Assembly: GCF_000708755.2 (NCBI RefSeq)
Contig: NZ_JGVU02000002.1
Coordinates: 310,001-374,000 of the forward strand
Reading direction: 5' to 3'
Source of the DNA: Metabacillus indicus LMG 22858
GTDB taxonomy: Bacteria; Bacillota; Bacilli; Bacillales; Bacillaceae
Length of the DNA stretch: 64,000 nucleotides
Of the stretch, positions 19,449 to 27,086 are shown piece after piece. Every line of letters starts with the position of its first letter. The stretch's first letter is position 1. The translations under genes were made by a program, and so were the position numbers. Under the pieces are notes generated by a model that was given only the letters and a program-made list of their open reading frames with translations, ran no database searches and was not told where the DNA came from.

Positions 19449-20408
19449 ATGTTGCGTTCATTGTACTCAGGAGTAAGCGGAATGAAGAACTTTCAAACAA
19501 AGCTTGATGTCATCGGAAATAACATTGCAAACGTTAATACATACGGATTCAAAAAAGGCCGTGTGACATACAAGGATCTCATGAGCCAGCAGCTTACTGC
19601 TGCAAGTGCTGCAACTAATATTACAAGTGGGATGAACGCAAAGCAGGTAGGCCTTGGCTCTGCACTAAGCTCAATAGATACTATTCACACTGGGGGTTCT
19701 AATCAGACAACGGGCCGGACACTTGACCTTGCCCTTGCAGGAGACGGATTTTTTGTAGTTGGGACGATAAAAGATTCTACTAAAGTGAAAATTGATACAA
19801 AAACAGGAGTATCAAATGATAACACTATTACAGAACCAATCGATTCAGCGATGGATGTAAGTTATACTCGTGCGGGTAATTTCTACTTGGACGATATGGG
19901 CTACTTAGTGACCTCCGATGGATACTACCTTGTAGGTGAAGCAGGAGATAAAACTGGTGGAAATCAACCAAGTTGGGGAAATCAAAATTCGAACTTAGCC
20001 GGTCTCATCCAAATTCCACCAACTGCTAAAAGCTTTAATATTGGACCGGACGGCAGTGTCAGTTTCGTTGATGAAGACAGCCAGCTAAGAAATGCAGGAA
20101 AAATCCGCGTTGCCAATTTCGCAAATGAAGGCGGTCTGGAAAAGGTTGGCGGTAATCTTTTTAAAGAATCAAGCAACTCAGGAAAAATAGATACAGATGG
20201 AATTCAAGGAATTCAGCTTACAGAATTATCAGTACCTGGAGAAAATGGCTCAGCAACAATCATGACCGGATTCCTCGAAATGTCCAACGTAGATCTCGCA
20301 GATGAATTTACAGACATGATCGTCGCACAGAGAGGTTTCCAGTCCAACACCAAAATCATCACCACTTCAGATGAAATCCTTCAGGAACTGATGAACTTAA
20401 AACGATAG
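19449..20408 (+). CDS. flgE: Flagellar hook protein FlgE (old B. subtilis name FlgG)
   Basis: 319 residues, about 55 more than the B. subtilis protein (264). Both conserved ends are present: MLRSLYSGVSGMKNFQTKLD at the start and the terminal rod-type helix SNVDLADEFTDMIVAQRGFQSNTK. The extra length lies mainly at residues 105-137 and 165-184, in the exposed D1/D2 part. There the DNA (about 19761-19860 and 19941-20000) is richer in A/T and uses different codons than its flanks. It builds the hook after FliK/FlgD. The ribosome site is AGGGAG. Confidence 0.95.
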   Translation: MLRSLYSGVSGMKNFQTKLDVIGNNIANVNTYGFKKGRVTYKDLMSQQLTAASAATNITSGMNAKQVGLGSALSSIDTIHTGGSNQTTGRTLDLALAGDGFFVVGTIKDSTKVKIDTKTGVSNDNTITEPIDSAMDVSYTRAGNFYLDDMGYLVTSDGYYLVGEAGDKTGGNQPSWGNQNSNLAGLIQIPPTAKSFNIGPDGSVSFVDEDSQLRNAGKIRVANFANEGGLEKVGGNLFKESSNSGKIDTDGIQGIQLTELSVPGENGSATIMTGFLEMSNVDLADEFTDMIVAQRGFQSNTKIITTSDEILQELMNLKR

Positions 20409-20440
20409 GTTAGGGGGCAGGGGGCTGTACCCCGAATAAA

Positions 20441-20662
20441 TTGATTTTACTGACAAGATTAAACGGCAAACCGTTTAGACTGAATGCCATTTATATGGAA
20501 CAGATAGAGTCCTTTCCCGATACAACCATCACACTGACAAATGGAAAGAAATTTGTAGTGAAGGAATCTGAAGCAGAGGTTGCTGAGAGAATCAAGAAGT
20601 TTTACCAGGAGATTCATATCATGCATGCAGCTGCTTCTGCGGAGGTGAAGGAAGATGAATAA
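20441..20662 (+). CDS. swrD: Swarming motility protein SwrD (YlzI, FlbD family)
   Basis: 73 residues, the FlbD family length. The start is the TTG at 20441, giving [32 protein letters not shown], which aligns with the B. subtilis N-terminus. In B. subtilis SwrD raises motor power for swarming. The nearest G-rich SD (20411-20424) is about 16 bases away, and GGGG at 20421-20424 can pair with CCCC at 20430-20433. Translation may therefore be structured or weak. The end overlaps fliL by 8 bases. Confidence 0.9.
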   Translation: MILLTRLNGKPFRLNAIYMEQIESFPDTTITLTNGKKFVVKESEAEVAERIKKFYQEIHIMHAAASAEVKEDE

Positions 20663-21086
20663 AAAACTAATGACGATCATGCTTGTCATTATTACGTCGA
20701 TCACGCTTGTAGGGGTGACAGCACTTGTTATCGTAACAAATTTCATGGGTACTGCTGAAGCAAAAGAAAAAGGACCATCCATTGATGATGTTATTGCTCA
20801 ATCCTATGATCTTCCCGAAATCACGACAAATCTCTCAAGCGATAATATTGTCCGGCTTTCCTTCAAGCTTGAAACGGACAGCAAAAAAGCGAAGGAAGAG
20901 CTTGAAAAAAGAGAATTTCAAGTAAGAGATATCATTATTTCTGAGCTTTCAAGCATAACGGCCGAAGAACTTGACGGAAAAGAAGGCATGAATGCATTTA
21001 AAAAGACCGTGCAAAAACAAGTGAATGAATTACTGCAAAAGGGCGAAATCAAGAAGGTATACACAACCTCCTATATTATCCAGTAA
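20655..21086 (+). CDS. fliL: Flagellar basal body-associated protein FliL
   Basis: 143 residues. A single N-terminal membrane helix is at about 5-27 ([22 protein letters not shown]), with the extracytoplasmic FliL domain after it ([20 protein letters not shown]). FliL surrounds the stator and supports torque. The ATG lies within swrD, with GGAGGTGAAGGA upstream, so the two genes are translationally linked. fliM follows after 35 bases. Confidence 0.94.
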   Translation: MNKKLMTIMLVIITSITLVGVTALVIVTNFMGTAEAKEKGPSIDDVIAQSYDLPEITTNLSSDNIVRLSFKLETDSKKAKEELEKREFQVRDIIISELSSITAEELDGKEGMNAFKKTVQKQVNELLQKGEIKKVYTTSYIIQ

Positions 21087-21121
21087 TCTTGCAAAAATTC
21101 TGTGCGCAGGAGGTGTGAATG

Positions 21122-22120
21122 ATGTCAAGCGAGATACTGTCCCAGAGTGAAATAGATGCCCTGCTGTCTGCAATCTCTTCAGGAGAGATGGATGCAGATG
21201 AACTGAAAAAGGAAGAAACGGAAAAGAAAGTAAAGGTTTACGATTTTAAGAGAGCGCTGCGCTTTTCAAAAGACCAAATCAGAAGCTTAACTAGAATTCA
21301 TGAAAATTTTGCAAGGCTATTGACGACGTATTTTTCCGCTCAGCTCCGCACGTACGTTCAAATTACAGCCGGAGCTGTTGACCAGCTTCCATATGAGGAA
21401 TTTATCCGTTCAATTCCAAAGATGACCGTATTAAACGTATTTGAAGCAAGACCGCTGAATGGCAGAGTCCTTATGGAAGTAAACCGTAACATCGCCTATG
21501 CCATGATGGACAGGCTGATGGGAGGTCATGGTACAGGAATTAGCCACTCGACTTCATTGACTGAGATTGAGACGAAAATTATGACAAACCTGTTTGAAAA
21601 ATCTCTCGATAATTACAGAGAGGCCTGGGGATCTGTGTATGATATTGAACCTGCGGATATGAAGCTTGAGGTGAATCCGCAGTTTCTCCAACTGGTATCG
21701 CCAAATGAAACCGTCGTTGTCATTTCATTAAACACGCAAATCGGCGATACCAGCGGGATGATAAACATATGCATACCGCATGTCGTTCTTGAGCCGATCA
21801 TGCCTAGGCTGAGCGTTCATTTTTGGATGCAGTCCGAGCGAAAAGAGCCAAAAGAAGCTGAAGTGAACGCTCTTGAAAAGAAAATTCATGGTGCAGAACT
21901 TGAGGTAACAGCGGAGCTTGGATATTCAGAAATTACCGTACAGGAGTTTTTGGATATTTCAGCAGGAGATGTCATCCAGCTTGAAACGTCAATAGATCAG
22001 CCTTTGATCATTAAAATTGGAGACCAGCCAAAATTCACCGGGCAGCCCGGAAAAATCAGGCGGAAATCGGCTGTGCAAGTGTTGGGACAATACCAAGGGG
22101 GGCAAAAAGAAAGTGAGTAA
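21122..22120 (+). CDS. fliM: Flagellar motor switch protein FliM
   Basis: 332 residues from the second ATG of an ATGATG pair; the AGGAGG at 21108-21113 is spaced 8 bases from it. The N-terminus LSQSEIDALLSAI is the CheY-P binding peptide. A CheC-like middle domain follows (about 45-230), then a C-terminal SpoA/FliN-like domain. FliM receives the chemotaxis signal in the C-ring. In Bacillus, CheY-P promotes counter-clockwise rotation. The last 8 bases overlap fliY. Confidence 0.96.
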   Translation: MSSEILSQSEIDALLSAISSGEMDADELKKEETEKKVKVYDFKRALRFSKDQIRSLTRIHENFARLLTTYFSAQLRTYVQITAGAVDQLPYEEFIRSIPKMTVLNVFEARPLNGRVLMEVNRNIAYAMMDRLMGGHGTGISHSTSLTEIETKIMTNLFEKSLDNYREAWGSVYDIEPADMKLEVNPQFLQLVSPNETVVVISLNTQIGDTSGMINICIPHVVLEPIMPRLSVHFWMQSERKEPKEAEVNALEKKIHGAELEVTAELGYSEITVQEFLDISAGDVIQLETSIDQPLIIKIGDQPKFTGQPGKIRRKSAVQVLGQYQGGQKESE

Positions 22121-23213
22121 CGGGATGTTATCTCAGGATGAAATCGATGCCCTGCTGAATGGCAGCGGGAGCAGCGACTATGATTCTGATAATTTAATAG
22201 AAGATTACCTTACATTAATGGAGCAGGACACAATCGGTGAAATCGGAAATATTTCATTTGGAAGTTCTGCAACAGCGCTGTCGACTCTTCTTCAGCAAAA
22301 AGTGGACATCACAACTCCGACAGTGTCAGTCATTCAAAGGCAAAAGCTTGCAGATGAATTTCCGCATCCATATGTCGCGATCGAAGTGAATTATACTGAA
22401 GGGTTTACAGGAAGCAACCTGCTTGTGATTAAACAGAGTGATGCAGCGATCATCGCGGACTTAATGATCGGCGGCAACGGTGAAATAACAGATACAGAGC
22501 TGAATGACATTATGATCAGCGCCGTGCAGGAAGCTATGAATCAAATGATGGGTTCTGCTGCTACATCTATGTCGACGATCTTCAATAAAAAAGTCGATAT
22601 TTCTCCTCCATCTATAGAACTTCTTGATTTAAAAGGCGGAGAAGGGACAGAGGCGCTACCGCAGGATGATCCTTTTTTGAAGGTTGCATTCAGAATCAAA
22701 GTAGGAACTCTGATCGATTCAGAAATCATGCAGCTGCTTCCCCTCCATTTTGCAAAGGGTCTTGTTGATGAACTGATGAATCCGCCAGAACCGGCAGCTG
22801 CAATTGAGACAATGCCTAATAAAGCCTATCAGCAGCAGGCGCCGCCTCAAATACCGGTTCAGGAGGAAGAAGTCCACTACAAACCTAGTCCGGTTGAAGT
22901 GAAACCGGCAGAATTTTCTTCATTTGACCAGGTGACAGTACCTAAAAGCGACATGAAAAATCTTGATATGCTGCTTGATATTCCGCTTAAAGTAACGGTT
23001 GAACTTGGCAGAACGAAGCGTTCAGTGAAAGAGATTCTTGAACTGTCCGCGGGATCCATTATTGAACTTGATAAACTTGCAGGAGAGCCTGTTGATATAC
23101 TGATCAACAATAAAATTGTTGCTCAGGGAGAAGTCGTAGTCATCGAGGAAAACTTCGGTGTGCGGGTGACAGATATCCTGAGCCAGTCCGAACGCTTAAA
23201 CAGAATTAAGTAA
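22113..23213 (+). CDS. fliY: Flagellar switch protein and CheY-P phosphatase FliY
   Basis: 366 residues from the GTG at 22113 (AAGGGGGG upstream); an in-frame ATG at 22125 is the alternative. It begins with a CheY-binding type peptide, MLSQDEIDALLNG. The CheC-type phosphatase region holds two complete motifs: D-x3-E-x2-N-x22-P (DTIGEIGN) and S-x3-E-x2-N-x22-P (SAVQEAMN). A proline-rich linker leads to a C-terminal SpoA/FliN domain. It is both a rotor subunit and the enzyme that removes phosphate from CheY at the motor. This matters here because cheC is absent. Confidence 0.96.
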   Translation: MSNGMLSQDEIDALLNGSGSSDYDSDNLIEDYLTLMEQDTIGEIGNISFGSSATALSTLLQQKVDITTPTVSVIQRQKLADEFPHPYVAIEVNYTEGFTGSNLLVIKQSDAAIIADLMIGGNGEITDTELNDIMISAVQEAMNQMMGSAATSMSTIFNKKVDISPPSIELLDLKGGEGTEALPQDDPFLKVAFRIKVGTLIDSEIMQLLPLHFAKGLVDELMNPPEPAAAIETMPNKAYQQQAPPQIPVQEEEVHYKPSPVEVKPAEFSSFDQVTVPKSDMKNLDMLLDIPLKVTVELGRTKRSVKEILELSAGSIIELDKLAGEPVDILINNKIVAQGEVVVIEENFGVRVTDILSQSERLNRIK

Positions 23214-23232
23214 TTTTTAGGGAGAGACGAAC

Positions 23233-23595
23233 ATGGCACATAAAATTATGATTGTGGATGACGCAGCTTTTATGAGAATGATGATCAAAGATATTTTGAC
23301 AAAGAACGGGTTTGATGTAGTTGCAGAGGCTGCTGACGGGGCGCAGGCTGTAGAAAAATACAAAGAACACCATCCTGATCTTGTCACAATGGATATCACA
23401 ATGCCTGAGATGGACGGAATAACGGCTTTAAAGGAAATTAAAAAAATGAATCCTCATGCACGGGTTATCATGTGTTCGGCCATGGGTCAGCAGGCAATGG
23501 TCATTGATGCGATTCAGGCTGGCGCGAAGGATTTTATCGTGAAGCCGTTTCAGGCAGACCGGGTGCTTGAAGCAATCAACAAAACATTAAGCTAA
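23233..23595 (+). CDS. cheY: Chemotaxis response regulator CheY
   Basis: 120 residues, a single receiver domain. The phosphorylated aspartate is D54 (VTMDITMPEMDG). The acidic pair is D9-D10 (IVDDAAF), the switch residue lies in MCSAMGQQ, and the lysine is in FIVKPF. CheA phosphorylates it and it binds FliM/FliY. It stands between fliY and fliO, as usual in Bacillus. The ribosome site is AGGGAGAG. Confidence 0.97.
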   Translation: MAHKIMIVDDAAFMRMMIKDILTKNGFDVVAEAADGAQAVEKYKEHHPDLVTMDITMPEMDGITALKEIKKMNPHARVIMCSAMGQQAMVIDAIQAGAKDFIVKPFQADRVLEAINKTLS

Positions 23596-23612
23596 AGGGA
23601 GAATATCAGCAC

Positions 23613-24236
23613 GTGAATACAAAATGGCTATGGTTTTTGCTGTCCTTCTGTTTCTGTCTGCTTGTTAATGAGCCCGTTCAAGTTTTTGCCGGACAGGAAT
23701 CAGGCACCGTTTCTGACTGGGTGAAAAACGACCGGCCTTCAAGTCCTGAAGACCAGAAGGAAGTCGCGGCTGCTCCCGGGGTATCAGCATGGGATTTTAT
23801 TAAAATGATTCTTGCTACTGGTTTTGTCCTTTTCTTAATTTATATGCTTATAAAGGTTACAGCGGGAAGAAACAGGCTGAACGCTTCATCCAAATACATA
23901 GAAAATCTCGGCGGAACAAATGTTGGGCAGAACAGAAGTGTACAGCTGGTGAAAGTCGGCGGCAGTATTCTTGTCGTCGGGGTGTCAGAGAGTGTTCAGC
24001 TGCTGAAGGAAATAGATGACGAAGAAGAATGCAAAGAAATTGTCAGGCTCCATGAAGAAAAGTTTATGCAGCACAAGGTTCAGCCGGATTGGGTTAAAAA
24101 TCTGTCCGGACTAACCGGGGCATCCGGTTCCCGGGAAGAAAAACCTTTGGCTTCATTTAAAGACCAGCTTCTTCGCTTGAGAAATGACCGGCATTCCGCA
24201 TTTGAAGAAATAAAGAGAAAGGACAGCAAAGAATGA
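23613..24236 (+). CDS. fliO: Flagellar export gate assembly protein FliO (FliZ)
   Basis: 207 residues from the GTG at 23613 (AGGGAGA upstream). A signal-like N-terminus (WLWFLLSFCFCLLVNEPVQVFA) is followed by a short extracytoplasmic segment and a membrane helix at about 67-87 (WDFIKMILATGFVLFLIYML). The cytoplasmic FliO domain has VQLVKVGGSILVVGVSESVQLLKEI. FliO helps to assemble the FliP ring. It is called fliZ in B. subtilis. Its stop overlaps fliP by 4 bases. Confidence 0.92.
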   Translation: MNTKWLWFLLSFCFCLLVNEPVQVFAGQESGTVSDWVKNDRPSSPEDQKEVAAAPGVSAWDFIKMILATGFVLFLIYMLIKVTAGRNRLNASSKYIENLGGTNVGQNRSVQLVKVGGSILVVGVSESVQLLKEIDDEEECKEIVRLHEEKFMQHKVQPDWVKNLSGLTGASGSREEKPLASFKDQLLRLRNDRHSAFEEIKRKDSKE

Positions 24237-24898
24237 ACGAATTTATAGAAATATTCAGCTCAAGCGATGCTGCGAATGTAAGCACATCTGTCAAGCTGCT
24301 GCTTTTGCTGACTGTCCTTTCTCTCGCTCCAAGCATTCTGATTTTAATGACATGTTTCACGAGAATCATCATCGTGCTTTCATTTGTCAGGACGTCTCTT
24401 GCCACTCAGCAGATGCCGCCTAATCAGATCCTGATCGGAATTGCTTTGTTTTTAACTTTTTTTATCATGGCCCCGGTTTTTTCTGATATCAATCAGCAGG
24501 CGCTGACACCTCTATTCAATGAAGAAATCGGTCTTGAGGAGGCATATGATAAGGCATCGCTTCCGCTCAAGGAATTTATGAGCAAACATACAAGGCAGAA
24601 AGACCTTGCGCTGTTTCTTCAATATGCCAATCTTGAAAAGCCCAAGTCAGTTGAAGATATCCCTTTGACTGCACTTGTTCCTGCGTTTGCAATAAGTGAG
24701 ATCAAGACAGCCTTTCAAATTGGATTTATGATTTTCATTCCTTTTTTGGTCATTGATATGGTTGTAGCGAGTATTTTGATGTCTATGGGGATGATGATGC
24801 TCCCTCCCGTGATGATTTCTCTGCCATTTAAAATCCTTCTGTTCGTTCTTGTGGATGGGTGGTACCTGGTTGTGAAATCATTGCTTCAAAGCTTTTGA
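24233..24898 (+). CDS. fliP: Flagellar export gate protein FliP
   Basis: 221 residues, with four membrane helices. The first is near 22-45, and a cytosolic/periplasmic segment with LSFVRTSLATQQMPPNQILIG lies after it. PAFAISEIKTAFQIGFMIFIPFLVIDMVVASILMSMGMMMLPPVMISLPFK is the family signature (cited as a region, residues about 150-200). FliP pentamers form the core of the export pore with FliQ and FliR. The ATG overlaps the fliO stop (ATGA). Confidence 0.96.
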   Translation: MNEFIEIFSSSDAANVSTSVKLLLLLTVLSLAPSILILMTCFTRIIIVLSFVRTSLATQQMPPNQILIGIALFLTFFIMAPVFSDINQQALTPLFNEEIGLEEAYDKASLPLKEFMSKHTRQKDLALFLQYANLEKPKSVEDIPLTALVPAFAISEIKTAFQIGFMIFIPFLVIDMVVASILMSMGMMMLPPVMISLPFKILLFVLVDGWYLVVKSLLQSF

Positions 24899-24912
24899 AC
24901 AGGAGATAAAAG

Positions 24913-25182
24913 ATGAGTTCTGAATTTGTAATTTCTATAGCAGAAAAAGCGATTTATACTACGCTGATTATTTGCGGGCCGCTGCTTGCCATTGCACTGA
25001 TCATTGGACTTGCAGTAAGTATCTTTCAGGCCACAACTCAAATACAGGAACAAACGCTTGCGTTTGTTCCGAAAATTGTCGGGGTTCTTGTCGGGCTGAT
25101 TTTTTTCGGTCCATGGATGCTGTCTACGATCATTTCGTACGCACAGGACATTTTGGGCAACCTTGACCGGTTTGTAGGATAA
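24913..25182 (+). CDS. fliQ: Flagellar export gate protein FliQ
   Basis: 89 residues, two membrane helices (about 15-38 and 50-73). ISIFQATTQIQEQTLAFVPKI is the conserved loop between them. Four FliQ subunits pack round the FliP/FliR core of the gate. AGGAGA precedes the ATG. fliR follows after 4 bases. Confidence 0.95.
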   Translation: MSSEFVISIAEKAIYTTLIICGPLLAIALIIGLAVSIFQATTQIQEQTLAFVPKIVGVLVGLIFFGPWMLSTIISYAQDILGNLDRFVG

Positions 25183-25186
25183 GAGA

Positions 25187-25960
25187 ATGAATGTCATTGA
25201 GTATTTTCCGGCATTTTTGCTTATTTTTGCAAGAATGAGCGCTTTTTTTGTTACAATGCCGCTGTTTTCATACAGAACGATTCCACAGCAGCACAAAATT
25301 GGTTTTTCATTCTTTTTATCAGTCATTGTTTTTTCATCTGTTCAGCCAGAACCTATAGAAATAGGCGGAGAATTTGTTCTTCTGGTGCTGAAAGAAGTGC
25401 TAATTGGCCTCATGATCGGGTTTTCTGCTTACTTGATGCTCGCTGCTGTCCAAATCGCCGGAAGTTTAATTGATTTTCAGACGGGCTTTGCTATTGCAAA
25501 TATTATCGATCCCCAGACAGGCTCTCAAAGTCCGCTGATCGGGCAGTTTCTGAATGTCTTGGCGCTTTTGTTCATGCTGAGCATAAATGCGCATCATCTG
25601 CTTTTGGACGGTGTGTTTTACAGCTATCAATTTATTCCTCTTAGAGGAGAATTGTTTCCTCTTGGTGATGGAAGTGCAGCACTATTAATCACGAAAGCAT
25701 TCAGCGCAATGTTTCTGATCGCGTTCCAAATGTCCTTTCCTGTCGCTGCTTCTCTCTTTTTGGTGGACCTTGCCCTTGGAATCACCGCGCGGACTGTTCC
25801 GCAGCTGAATATTTTCGTCGTAGGTCTGCCTCTTAAGATCGGAGTCAGCTTTGTGATGCTTATTCTTGTTATGGGCTCTATTTTTATGCTCATTCAGCAT
25901 GTGATGGAAATGATGATTGAAACGATGAGAAATTTGATGCAACTTTTTGCCGGAGGCTGA
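25187..25960 (+). CDS. fliR: Flagellar export gate protein FliR
   Basis: 257 residues, with about six hydrophobic helices. The N-terminus YFPAFLLIFARMSAFFVTMPLFS and the segment GFAIANIIDPQTGSQSPLIGQF are typical of FliR. It completes the FliP5-Q4-R1 export channel. It lies immediately upstream of flhB, which wraps the same channel, and only one base separates its stop from the flhB start. Confidence 0.96.
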   Translation: MNVIEYFPAFLLIFARMSAFFVTMPLFSYRTIPQQHKIGFSFFLSVIVFSSVQPEPIEIGGEFVLLVLKEVLIGLMIGFSAYLMLAAVQIAGSLIDFQTGFAIANIIDPQTGSQSPLIGQFLNVLALLFMLSINAHHLLLDGVFYSYQFIPLRGELFPLGDGSAALLITKAFSAMFLIAFQMSFPVAASLFLVDLALGITARTVPQLNIFVVGLPLKIGVSFVMLILVMGSIFMLIQHVMEMMIETMRNLMQLFAGG

Positions 25961-25961
25961 C

Positions 25962-27044
25962 ATGGAATTTATAAAACTGGACCTTCAGTTCTTTTCAGGA
26001 GAAAAAACAGAAAAAGCCACCCCGAGAAAACGCGAAGACGTCAGAAAAAAGGGGCAGGTTGCAAAGAGTGCAGATGTAAATACAGCCATCGGCCTTCTCA
26101 CGGTATTCCTTGCCTTTCTGTTTATTGGACCATTTATGATGAAGCAGCTTCTTGCATTGATGAAATCTTCGCTGCAGGAGACCTTGCTGCTTCAATTGTC
26201 GGAGAAAAATGTCCATGAATTAATGATGCAGATTGCTGTTCAGTCTGCTTATATGGTCGGACCGATCATGGGTGTTGCCCTGATTGCAGGGATCGCGGGG
26301 AATTACTTGCAGGTCGGGTTTTTATTTTCGACTGAAGCGGTGCAGATGAAACTGGAAAAAATCAATCCAATTCAGGGATTTAAGCGGATTTATTCGCTCA
26401 GAGCTGTTGTTGAACTGCTGAAATCCATTCTGAAAATTTCGTTTGTCGGGGCTGTCACATTTTCCGTTATCTGGTTTCAGATGGACGGGATTCTGTCGCT
26501 TTCAAAGCTGTCGGTCGAAAAAGCGTTTCTATTTGTTTCAAAGCTTGCCTTTCAAATGGGGCTGTTCGCATCCATTGCCCTGCTTTTCCTCTCGCTTCTC
26601 GATTATTTTTATCAAAAATATGATTTCGAGAAAAATATCCGGATGTCAAAACAGGATTTAAAAGACGAGTTTAAAAAGTCCGAGGGAGATCCGCTGATCA
26701 AGTCGAGAATAAAGCAAAAGCAACGGGAAATGGCAACACGCAGAATGATGCAGGATGTACCGGGGGCTGATGTAGTGATTACAAATCCGACTCATTACGC
26801 AATTGCCCTTAAATATGACGAAGATAAAATGGATGCACCGTTCGTTGTTGCTAAAGGAGTCGATTTTGTCGCTCAGAAAATCAAAGAAACGGCGAAAACA
26901 AACAATGTGACGATGATTGAAAATCGTCCTTTAGCCAGAGCGTTATACGATCAGGTTGATATAGGCAGGGCTGTGCCGGAAGAGTTTTTTAAAGCGATAG
27001 CTGAAATTCTGGCTTACGTGTATCAGCTGAAAAATAAGGGATAA
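25962..27044 (+). CDS. flhB: Flagellar export switch protein FlhB
   Basis: 360 residues from the ATG at 25962; the frame opens 5 codons earlier inside fliR. The N-terminus has the family motif GEKTEKATPRKREDVRKKGQVAKS (about 13-36), followed by four membrane helices. The cytoplasmic domain carries the autocleavage site N275-P276-T277-H278. Self-cleavage there switches export from hook to filament substrates, in concert with FliK. The C-terminal helix is typical. Confidence 0.97.
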   Translation: MEFIKLDLQFFSGEKTEKATPRKREDVRKKGQVAKSADVNTAIGLLTVFLAFLFIGPFMMKQLLALMKSSLQETLLLQLSEKNVHELMMQIAVQSAYMVGPIMGVALIAGIAGNYLQVGFLFSTEAVQMKLEKINPIQGFKRIYSLRAVVELLKSILKISFVGAVTFSVIWFQMDGILSLSKLSVEKAFLFVSKLAFQMGLFASIALLFLSLLDYFYQKYDFEKNIRMSKQDLKDEFKKSEGDPLIKSRIKQKQREMATRRMMQDVPGADVVITNPTHYAIALKYDEDKMDAPFVVAKGVDFVAQKIKETAKTNNVTMIENRPLARALYDQVDIGRAVPEEFFKAIAEILAYVYQLKNKG

Positions 27045-27086
27045 GAACCTGCCATGCCTGCGTTTTCACAGAAAGAGAGGTACCCC

